From contig JAHLBL010000059.1 in NCBI GenBank assembly GCA_020625635.1, forward strand, positions 1 through 8,903: a stretch of 8,903 nucleotides of DNA, in the 5' to 3' direction. Below, piece after piece: positions 1-6,500 of this stretch. The translations under genes were made by a program, and so were the position numbers. The DNA is from a bacterium (GTDB taxonomy: Bacteria > Bacillota > Clostridia > Oscillospirales > Acutalibacteraceae). Every line of letters begins with the position of its first letter. Within the stretch, counting starts at the first letter, position 1. Under the pieces are notes generated by a model. It saw nothing but the letters and a program-made list of their open reading frames with translations, did no database searches and had not been told where the DNA came from.

Positions 1-257
1 ACCGTTTCGAGGTAATCCTTATCGCAGGACGCTATGATCCTGTCGATCTCGTCGGCAGGGATCTCTACCTTTTCGGGAGCCTTTCCGTCGAATTTTACGG
101 TATAGTCATAAACAGCCTTGTCGCCGTTATTCTTCACGTTGTCAATAATATCCTTAACGACCGAGCTTACGTCCTTCGCGCCGCTTACGGAGCGGAGCTT
201 CAGCGCGTCGATAAAATCATACTCAGCCTTGCCGTCGGCAATAACAGTGGTGATCAT
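1..257 (-). CDS. hisD: Histidinol dehydrogenase HisD, N-terminal fragment (3' end beyond window)
   Basis: HisD oxidises L-histidinol through histidinal to L-histidine with two NAD+, the last two steps of histidine synthesis, in the cytoplasm as a zinc-dependent homodimer. Only 85 codons are in the window out of the roughly 430 usual for the family, so no catalytic or zinc residues can be seen. The visible part matches the family N-terminus: an opening helix, then VVKDIIDNVKNNGDKAVYDY (residues 33-52), followed by TVKFDGK and an E-I-P-A-DEI stretch, the standard 'DV+..GD.A+.+YT.+FDG' pattern. The ATG at 257-255 overlaps the hisG stop in an ATGA, and a GGAGG lies 10 bases upstream, which together fix the start. 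Gene order hisZ-hisG-hisD supports the call. It is likely translationally coupled to hisG. Confidence 0.9.
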   Translation of the reverse strand, partial: MITTVIADGKAEYDFIDALKLRSVSGAKDVSSVVKDIIDNVKNNGDKAVYDYTVKFDGKAPEKVEIPADEIDRIIASCDKDYLET

Positions 258-883
258 CCTATCTTAGCCTCCATTTTACTTACCAGATTTTCAATTTCAT
301 TCTTCCTGAGTTTGAGGCTGGCTGTGTTGGCGATCAGCCTCGCGGAAATATCCGTAACGTACTCGATGACCTCGAGGTTGTTAGCCCTTAGCGTAGAGCC
401 TGTCTCCACGATATCAACAATGCCGTCGGAGAGACCGACGAGCGGAGCGAGCTCGACAGAGCCCTCGATCTTAATAACCCTCACGTCCATATTCTTCCCC
501 TCAAAAAAGTTTCGGGTGACATTCGGGTACTTTGTGGCGATCGTCTTGGCTCCGTAGCCGTGATAAAAGTCGGTTTCCTTCTTGCACGCGAGCGCGAACC
601 GACAGCGGCCGAAGCCGAGGTCAAGCAGCTCATAGAAGGATGTGCCGTTCTCGAGTATCGTATCCTTTCCTACGACGCCGAGGTCACAAACGCCGTGCTC
701 AACATAAGTGATAACGTCGGCGGCTTTGGCAAGGACGACCTCGAACTCCCCGTCGCCGACATTCATAATAAGGCGTCTGCCCTTGTTGCGAACCTCGTCG
801 CAGTTATATCCAAGCTCCTCGAAAAGCTCGACCGTACTCTTTTCCAGACGGCCCTTCGTGAGCGCTATTCTCAATGGTTTCAT
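254..883 (-). CDS. hisG: ATP phosphoribosyltransferase catalytic subunit HisG, short form
   Basis: HisG condenses ATP with PRPP to give N1-(5-phosphoribosyl)-ATP, the first and committed step of histidine synthesis. At 209 residues it is the short (HisG-S) form: it has the two-lobed catalytic domain but ends at about residue 209, without the C-terminal ACT-like regulatory domain of the roughly 290-300-residue long form. Short HisG is known to need HisZ for activity and feedback control, and hisZ lies directly upstream. Visible motifs are the N-terminal LRIALTKGRL (4-13), the central CDLGVVGKDTI (66-76), and EGSVELAPLVGL (140-151) followed by the PRPP-binding loop DIVETGSTL (157-165). The ATG at 883-881 overlaps the hisZ TGA as ATGA. 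A GGTGA six bases upstream, inside hisZ, can serve as ribosome-binding site. Confidence 0.97.
   Translation of the reverse strand: MKPLRIALTKGRLEKSTVELFEELGYNCDEVRNKGRRLIMNVGDGEFEVVLAKAADVITYVEHGVCDLGVVGKDTILENGTSFYELLDLGFGRCRFALACKKETDFYHGYGAKTIATKYPNVTRNFFEGKNMDVRVIKIEGSVELAPLVGLSDGIVDIVETGSTLRANNLEVIEYVTDISARLIANTASLKLRKNEIENLVSKMEAKIG
268..272 (-). promoter_or_regulatory. Shine-Dalgarno sequence of hisD inside the hisG 3' end
   Basis: On the minus strand a GGAGG lies within the last codons of hisG, 10 bases before the hisD ATG. It is the strongest ribosome-binding sequence in the window. It indicates that hisD can be entered directly by ribosomes as well as by reinitiation after hisG. 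Confidence 0.65.
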
Positions 884-2052
884 AATTCTTCACCGAACAC
901 TTCAAATTTTTTGATACCGAGTCTGCGGGCGAACTCACGCGCCTCCGCCTCGTCGCCGAGGTCGGAGAACTGAGCCTTTACGCCGCTTTTAACGAGCTGC
1001 TCCGTATAGGCTATCGCCTTCATAATATCCTTGTCGTCACCCGCGAATACAAGCACCTCGGGGATGTTGGACTTCTCGGTATAACGAGCCTGCTCGGCGA
1101 TATCGTTTATATTGATAGCGAAGCCTGCCGCGCCCATACTGATGTCGTACATATCAAAGATTTTGTCGTAGCGTCCGCCCGAGAGCACAGCGTCGCCGTA
1201 GCCATGGATAAAGCCCGTAAATACGATCCCGCTGTAGTAGTCGTTCCGCTGGACAAGTCCGAGATCAACGGTTATCTTATCTCCGCAGTCGAGCGTTCTC
1301 AGCTCGGAGTAAAGGTTTTTAAGATACGAAAGAGCCTCGAGCGCCTCGGGAAGCTTTATGTATTTTTCCGCCTTTTCAAACACCTCTTCACCGCCGAACA
1401 GCGAGGGCAGCCTGCGTATAGCAGTGACAGTGTCGCTGCTCTCCATACGGTCGAGAATATCGTTGAGGGCGGAATAGTTCTTGTTCTCGATATATGTCTC
1501 GATCTGCTCCTTTACGTTCTCTGGCGCGTCGAGAGCGTTCTCGAGTGCGCTGAAAATAACGGAATGACCGAGCTCAAAACGGTAGTCCTCCGAGATAGCC
1601 TGCATACTCTGAAGCGCGGTGTTTATAACCTCTAAATCAGCGCGCTTGCCGACCGAGCCGATAAGCTCAACGCCGAGCTGCATAATCTCGTTGCTCCTGC
1701 CCGTGAGCGTGGGGTTGTTGCGGTAGACGGGCTGGTCGTAATAAAGACGTACGGGGAATATCTCGTTCTGAAGTCTTGTCGACACCATCCTCGCGATAGG
1801 CAGAGTGGAGTCGGGACGTACAACGATAAGCCTGCCCGAGTTGTCGGTAGTCTTGAACATAGACTCGGGGCTTATTCCGCTCGAATTTACGGAGAACAGG
1901 TCGTAGAACTCGAGCGTCGGTGTGATTACACGGTGGAACCTATGGTTCTCGAAAACCGTGCGAATTTTACCGCAGACATAATCGACCGCGGTGCACTCCT
2001 TAAAGAGGTAGTCGCGAGTACCCTCGGGAGTGATATTCAGATTTTTCTTCAT
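880..2052 (-). CDS. hisZ: ATP phosphoribosyltransferase regulatory subunit HisZ
   Basis: HisZ is a catalytically inactive paralogue of histidyl-tRNA synthetase that assembles with short HisG into the active, histidine-inhibited ATP phosphoribosyltransferase. The protein has 390 residues, normal for the longer HisZ type. The class II synthetase fold is recognisable: the opening PEGTRDYLF (9-17), motif-2-like VRLYYDQPVYRN (101-112), a HisA-like segment around DYYSGIVF (271-278) and the HisB-like SGGRYDKI (291-298). Aligned by eye on DYY, the essential arginine of true HisRS (in VRGLDYY) is Gln268 here, which argues against an aminoacyl-tRNA synthetase. Residues about 331-390 look like a remnant of the HisRS anticodon-binding domain. 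It is the first gene of the his unit, has its own promoter at 2085-2113, and uses the ATG at 2052 preceded by AGTAGGT seven bases away. Confidence 0.95.
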   Translation of the reverse strand: MKKNLNITPEGTRDYLFKECTAVDYVCGKIRTVFENHRFHRVITPTLEFYDLFSVNSSGISPESMFKTTDNSGRLIVVRPDSTLPIARMVSTRLQNEIFPVRLYYDQPVYRNNPTLTGRSNEIMQLGVELIGSVGKRADLEVINTALQSMQAISEDYRFELGHSVIFSALENALDAPENVKEQIETYIENKNYSALNDILDRMESSDTVTAIRRLPSLFGGEEVFEKAEKYIKLPEALEALSYLKNLYSELRTLDCGDKITVDLGLVQRNDYYSGIVFTGFIHGYGDAVLSGGRYDKIFDMYDISMGAAGFAININDIAEQARYTEKSNIPEVLVFAGDDKDIMKAIAYTEQLVKSGVKAQFSDLGDEAEAREFARRLGIKKFEVFGEEL

Positions 2053-2058
2053 AAATTT

Positions 2059-2065
2059 ACCTACT
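2059..2065 (-). promoter_or_regulatory. Ribosome-binding site of hisZ
   Basis: AGTAGGT on the minus strand, with its AGG seven bases before the hisZ ATG. It is a partial match to the Shine-Dalgarno consensus and supports the ATG at 2052-2050 as the start. Confidence 0.5.
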
Positions 2066-2071
2066 TTTACT

Positions 2072-2083
2072 TTAGCGTGCTAA
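2072..2083. promoter_or_regulatory. 12-base palindrome over the likely hisZ transcription start; candidate operator
   Basis: TTAGC-GT-GCTAA is a perfect inverted repeat with a 2-base centre. It begins one base downstream of the -10 box at 2085-2090 and would cover the expected transcription start near 2078. That is a classic position for a repressor to block RNA polymerase. The protein that would bind is unknown from this window. A TrpR-like regulator (YerC/HisR) has been predicted to control his genes in some Bacillota, but I cannot check whether this sequence fits its motif. At this length, chance occurrence remains possible. Confidence 0.4.
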
Positions 2084-2084
2084 T

Positions 2085-2113
2085 ATGTTAACACATAAAA
2101 CTGTTTTTGTCAA
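2085..2113 (-). promoter_or_regulatory. Sigma-A-type promoter for hisZGD
   Basis: On the minus strand there is a perfect -35 box TTGACA (2113-2108), a 17-base spacer, and a -10 box TAACAT (2090-2085, 4 of 6 to TATAAT) preceded by TGT, an extended -10 element. Transcription would start near 2078, giving a leader of only about 25 bases. That leaves no room downstream of this start for a T-box or a peptide attenuator, so control, if any, is more likely by a DNA-binding repressor. The -35 box overlaps one of two AACTGTT copies (plus-strand sense, 2099-2105 and 2112-2118), and the -10 box overlaps the palindrome TGTTAACA (2086-2093). Confidence 0.75.
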
Positions 2114-2131
2114 CTGTTGTCATATTAACAG
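2114..2131. repeat. Short inverted repeat just upstream of the hisZ -35 box
   Basis: CTGTT (2114-2118) and AACAG (2127-2131) form an inverted repeat with an 8-base centre, immediately upstream of the -35 hexamer on the minus strand. It could be half-sites for a regulator or A+T-rich upstream promoter sequence. It is short enough to be fortuitous. Confidence 0.25.
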
Positions 2132-2136
2132 CAGTC

Positions 2137-2185
2137 GAGCAGGAGCAAACCTGAACTGATTGCCTCGGAGGGTTTGCGCCTGCTC
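2137..2185. terminator. Long stem-loop between the membrane-protein gene and hisZ, probable terminator
   Basis: GAGCAGGAGCAAACC (2137-2151) pairs with GGTTTGCGCCTGCTC (2171-2185), a 15-base stem with a single internal mismatch and a 19-base loop. On the minus strand it starts nine bases after the stop of the upstream membrane-protein gene, where a terminator is expected, but no T-run follows. On the plus strand the right arm is followed by a T-rich ATTTATTCTTT, so by the usual rule it would terminate antisense transcription better than sense. It sits entirely upstream of the hisZ promoter, so it is not part of that promoter's transcript. Confidence 0.6.
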
Positions 2186-2194
2186 ATTTATTCT

Positions 2195-3496
2195 TTAATC
2201 TTCCGTCTCGGAGTTTTCCCCGTCGGAGTCGTCCGACGAGTCGGAGGAGTCCTTCATCAGATCGGCTTTGATCGAGCTGATCGAGATTTTCGGCTTAGCC
2301 TTTACGTTCATAATACTCGACTTATTTATTACACTCATACTCAGCACGCGCTCGGCGTTCTCGCCCTTCATCGCTACGCGCTTGTTGACCTTGCGTCCGA
2401 TAAGCGTATAGATCGCGGCGAATATCGGAGTACCGAGTATCATTCCCACAACTCCGAACATAGCTCCGCCGACGAGCACCGAGAACAGCGACCAGAAGCC
2501 GATAAGTCCGACCTGATTGCCGACGATCTTCGGACTGATGAAGTTGCCGTCGAGCTGCTGGAGAACTACGGAGATGATAACGAAGATCAGGCACGCGTTC
2601 GGAGAATCGAGCAGGAGCAGTATCGAGCCCACAACGGCTCCGAGGAACGGACCGAAGAACGGGATTATGTTGAACACGCCGACTATAACGCTGACGAGAG
2701 GAGCGTACGGGAGGTCGAAGATGACCATTCCGATAAAGCACAGCAGACCGTAGATTACGGAATCAAGGATTTTTCCGACAAGATATTTACCGCATTTATC
2801 GTCGGATACGTTTACTATCTCATAAAGCGTCGGCATCCACTTTGTGGGCAGGAAGGCTGTGCAGAAGCGCTTTACCTGCATACAGAGATACTCCTTTGAA
2901 ACGAGCATATAGATGGAGATGATGAACGCCATAAACCAGTTGAACAGGAAGAATATCGTGCTTGTGAGATAGGAGATTATCTTTGTGATATTGTCGTAGT
3001 TCGCGAGGGATTTACCGAGGTTGTTTATCTGCTTGATAACGGTGTCGTTTATTTCCTTTATCAGCCCCGTGTCGATATTGTATTTATCCTGAGCCCAGTT
3101 CGTAAACTCGGTCGTCGTCTTTCTGAACGACTTTATATAGCTCGGGACGTTATCGACGAACTTGCTGATATTCTCCGCGATCTGAGGAATAACGAGGGCG
3201 ATTATCACGGCAATTATAGCCAGGAAAATCAAGTACGCGAGCACGAGCGACAAGGGCTTGTTGACTTTTTTCATAAACCTGTTGTCGATCTTCCCGAACA
3301 CCTTTGTCCTGAAAAAGCGATAAGGGAAATTAACTATATACGCGATCGCAAACGCGTATATAAAGGGAGTAAGTATGCTCGCGAAGGTGCACAGCATACT
3401 CCAGATCACGTCGACCTTATCCTTCAGGAAAAGCATAAACGCGGCGAACGCGATACATATCAGCGCGCCCGCAAGCTTATTGAACCGTTTCTTCAT
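2195..3496 (-). CDS. AI-2E/PerM-family multi-pass membrane transporter
   Basis: A 433-residue integral membrane protein of the AI-2E transporter (PF01594, formerly UPF0118) family. Members include the E. coli autoinducer-2 exporter TqsA and some Na+(Li+)/H+ antiporters, so the substrate cannot be inferred. Hydrophobic segments lie near residues 8-24, 36-56, 82-103, 176-199, 241-262, 266-313 (several) and 333-365, with a polar domain at about 105-175. Family hallmarks are VGVFNIIPFFGPFLGAVVG (272-290), QQLDGNFISPKIVGNQVGL (313-331) and a glycine-rich GGAMFGVVGMILGTPIFA (343-360). After the last membrane segment comes a basic stretch, then an acidic serine-rich end (417-433). The ATG at 3496 is the most upstream start seen; its ribosome site is weak (AGAAAGG 13 bases away), so the start is less certain than the family. 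It stands alone between polC and hisZ with gaps on both sides and probably belongs to neither unit functionally. Confidence 0.9.
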   Translation of the reverse strand: MKKRFNKLAGALICIAFAAFMLFLKDKVDVIWSMLCTFASILTPFIYAFAIAYIVNFPYRFFRTKVFGKIDNRFMKKVNKPLSLVLAYLIFLAIIAVIIALVIPQIAENISKFVDNVPSYIKSFRKTTTEFTNWAQDKYNIDTGLIKEINDTVIKQINNLGKSLANYDNITKIISYLTSTIFFLFNWFMAFIISIYMLVSKEYLCMQVKRFCTAFLPTKWMPTLYEIVNVSDDKCGKYLVGKILDSVIYGLLCFIGMVIFDLPYAPLVSVIVGVFNIIPFFGPFLGAVVGSILLLLDSPNACLIFVIISVVLQQLDGNFISPKIVGNQVGLIGFWSLFSVLVGGAMFGVVGMILGTPIFAAIYTLIGRKVNKRVAMKGENAERVLSMSVINKSSIMNVKAKPKISISSIKADLMKDSSDSSDDSDGENSETED

Positions 3497-3547
3497 ACTG
3501 GTTACTCAGCCTTTCTGCCATTTACGGCATTATTAATACTAAGTCAG

Positions 3548-3563
3548 CACTGATTAATCAGTG
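3548..3563. repeat. Perfect 16-base palindrome between polC and the membrane-protein gene
   Basis: CACTGATTAATCAGTG is a perfect inverted repeat located ten bases after the polC stop codon. As RNA it could form a 6-base-pair stem with a TTAA loop, but it is A+T-rich and no T-run follows on the minus strand, so it would be a poor intrinsic terminator. It could instead be an operator for the downstream membrane-protein gene. The rest of the 77-base gap (3497-3573) holds a short TGCC/GGCA inverted repeat, two TGGTTAC copies (3499-3505 and 3562-3568) and no convincing promoter. Confidence 0.4.
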
Positions 3564-3573
3564 GTTACATAAT

Positions 3574-6500
3574 TTAAAACAAAGACATCTGGGTGCTCTC
3601 GGGCAGGTCTCCCGCGGCTCCGCAGTCTCTGAGAACCTCTATTACGGACTTCGAGGCTTTTGTTTTCATCTGCATATCCTCGAGCGAAAGATACTCGTAC
3701 TTATGACCGCTCTCGGCGAGACTCTCGGCGGCGGACTCGCCTATACCGGGAATAACGGAGAACGGGAGGCGGATCTTACCGTCCTCGATCTTGAATATCC
3801 TCGCTTCGGATTTATATATATCTATCGGCAGGACCTCTATTCCGCGCTCGAGCATTTCGTTGACCTTGAGCAGCGTGTCGAGCTCGTCCTGCTCCTTCTT
3901 TGAAGCGTCGTAGCCCATCTGCTTTATGCTGTGGATCCTGTCCTTGACGGCGTTCTTTCCCTGCATTACCGTGAGCCCGTTGAAGTCGTCGTGACGCACG
4001 GTGAAGTACGCGGCGTAGAACTCTACGGGGCGGTGTACCTTATACCAGCCGTATCTCAGCGCGGAGATCATATACGCCGCGGCGTGAGCCTTCGGGAACA
4101 TATACTTGATTTTAAGACAGGAGTCGACGTACCACTGCGGCACGTTATTCTCCTTGAACGCCCTGTAGTGGTCGTCGGTAAAGGACGCCTTCGCCTTTCC
4201 CTTACGCGTAAGCTCCATGATCTGGAACGCCATACCGGGTTCAAGTCCCTTGTGCATAAGATAGGTCATGATCGAGTCACGCGTTCCGATAACCTCGGAG
4301 ATCGTGCAGGTACCGTTCTTGATAAGGTCCTGAGCGTTGCCGTTCCATACGTCGGTACCGTGGGACAGTCCCGAGATCTGGAGCAGGTCGGAGAACGTGC
4401 GCGGCTTGGCTTCCATGATCATCTTCATCGAGAACGGGGTTCCGCACTCGGGCAGGAAGAGCGTGCCGAGGTCGCAGTAGATATCCTCGGGCTTTACGCC
4501 CAGCGCCTTCGGCGACTCAAAGAGCGACATAACCTCGGGGTCGCTCATACTTACGTCCATTACGGGAATACCCGAGAACATCTCGAGGTAGTGATAGATA
4601 GTCGGCGAATCGTGACCGAGTTCGTCAAGCTTGGTGATCGTGTCGTGGATGGAGTGGAAGTCGAAGTGCGTGGTGATGTTGGGGTTTTTAACGTCGTTCG
4701 CGGGGTGCTGTACGGGACAGAAGTCGTAGATCTCCTTACCCATCGGGACTACTACCATTCCGCCCGGGTGCTGACCTGTGGTGCGCTTTATATCGGTACA
4801 GCCGATTGACAGGCGCTTCTCCTCGGCGGAGTTATAGGTCTTGCCGTGCTCCTCGGCGAACTTCTTTACGAAGCCGAACGCGGTCTTGTCGGCGACGGTG
4901 GAAATCGTACCCGCCTTGAAAACGTGGTCCTTTCCGAAAAGCTCCTCGGTGTATCTGTGGGCGCTGGACTGGTACTCTCCGCTGAAATTGAGGTCGATAT
5001 CGGGGACCTTGTCGCCCTTGAAGCCGAGGAAGGTCTCGAACGGGATCTCGTGACCGTCGCGCTCGAGCTCAGCGCCGCAGGACGGACATTTCTTGGGAGG
5101 AAGGTCGAAGCCCGAGCCGTACTCCCCGTGCTCGAAGAACTCGGAGTACTTGCATTCGGGACAGATATAGTGCGGACAGAGGGGGTTTACCTCCGAGATA
5201 CCCGACATCGTGGCTACGAAGGACGAGCCTACACTGCCTCGCGAGCCGACGAGATAGCCGTGCTCCTCGCTGTTGGCGACGAGCTTCTGGGCTGTCATAT
5301 AGAGAACGGAAAATCCGTATTTCGTGATCGAGCTGAGCTCCTTATCGAGACGCTTTGAAACTATCTCGGGGAGCGGATCGCCGTAGCGCTTCTTCGCTCT
5401 CTCCCACGTGATGCTTATGAGCTGCTCCTGGGCGCCCTCGATAAACGGAGGGAAGTTGCCCTCGGGGATCGGGCGGATGAAGTCGATGCTGTCGGCGATT
5501 TTGTTGGTGTTCTCAACGACTATCTCGTAAGCCTTTTTCTCTCCGAGATAGGAGAACTCCTCCAGCATTTCGGCGGTGGTTCTGAAGTAGAGAGGAGCCT
5601 GCTGCATAGCGTCCTCAAAACCCTGTCCCGCCTGGATTATCGTGCGGAACTCGGCGTCCTGCGGATCGAGGAAATGAACGTCGCAGGTAGCCACAACAGG
5701 AATGTTGAGTTCCTCGCCGAGCTTTACTATTTTGCGGTTGTATTCCCTTATGTCCTCCTCTGATTTACACGTGCCGTTGCGCACCATAAAGAGGTTGTTG
5801 CCCGTGGGCTGGATCTCGAGGTAGTCGTGGAATTTCGCTATCTTGCGTATCTCTTCCTTCGGCTTGCCCGCGACAAGCGCCCTGAAGAGCTGTCCGGCCT
5901 CGCACGCGGAGCCTATGAGCAAGCCCTCTCTGTGCTTGACGAGAACGGACTTGGGGATCCTCGGCTTGCGGTAGAAATAGTCGAGGTGACTGTAGGAAAT
6001 AAGCTTATATAAATTTTTAAGACCCGTAAGGTTCTTAACAAGAATTATCTGATGGTATGTAGGAAGCTTTCTGAAATCTCCGCCTCCCACGATCCTGCTG
6101 TTGATGTCCTTTACCTCGGTGATTTTATAATCATCCTTTAATCTGCGGCAGAGCTCTATGAAGATATTCGCGAGCATCGTCGCGTCGTCGGTGGCGCGGT
6201 GATGGTTGAAATTACCGAGGCGAAGGTATTTGGCGACCGTGTCGAGCTTGCAGTTTGTGATATCGCTGAGGATATTGCGGCAGATGGGCACGGTGTCGAT
6301 AGACGTACTGCCGTATTCAGCGCCCATATTAGCGCAGGCTGTCCTGATAAATCCCGTGTCGAAGGGCGCGTTGTGCGCTACGAGGATATGACCGTCGGCG
6401 AATTCGAGGAAGGCTTTTACAGCCTCGTCCTGCGAGGGAGCGTCCTTTACCATCGCGTCGGTTATGCCCGTGAGCTTGGTGATTTTTGCGGGTATCGGCA

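Noticed and set aside
880..2052. True histidyl-tRNA synthetase HisS instead of HisZ
   Set aside because: The essential HisRS arginine appears as Gln268, the C-terminal domain is reduced, and the gene overlaps a short-form hisG, which requires HisZ.
2053..2194. Histidine T-box riboswitch or attenuator upstream of hisZ
   Set aside because: The predicted transcription start leaves only about 25 bases of leader, the whole gap is 142 bases, and I see no T-box-like conserved sequence, terminator/antiterminator pair or histidine-rich leader peptide.
2174..2899. 241-codon open frame on the plus strand opposite the membrane-protein gene
   Set aside because: It is antisense to a well-supported membrane protein, and its product is low-complexity, rich in His, Asp, Glu and Arg, with no family resemblance. 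Its start falls inside the stem-loop at 2137-2185.
3497..3547. Possible promoter for the membrane-protein gene
   Set aside because: The best pairings, such as CTGACT with GTAAAT or TTAATC with AATAAT, match the consensus poorly in at least one box. I cannot support a specific site, although some promoter or readthrough must exist.
3931..4809. 292-codon open frame on the plus strand opposite polC
   Set aside because: It lies wholly antisense to the conserved polymerase core of polC, has no recognisable domain, and has the Arg/Val/Glu/Asp/Leu-rich makeup expected when a codon-biased gene is read from its complement.
4846..5358. 170-codon plus-strand open frame opposite polC
   Set aside because: Antisense shadow of the polC zinc-site and palm coding region, with no motif and no ribosome-binding site noted.
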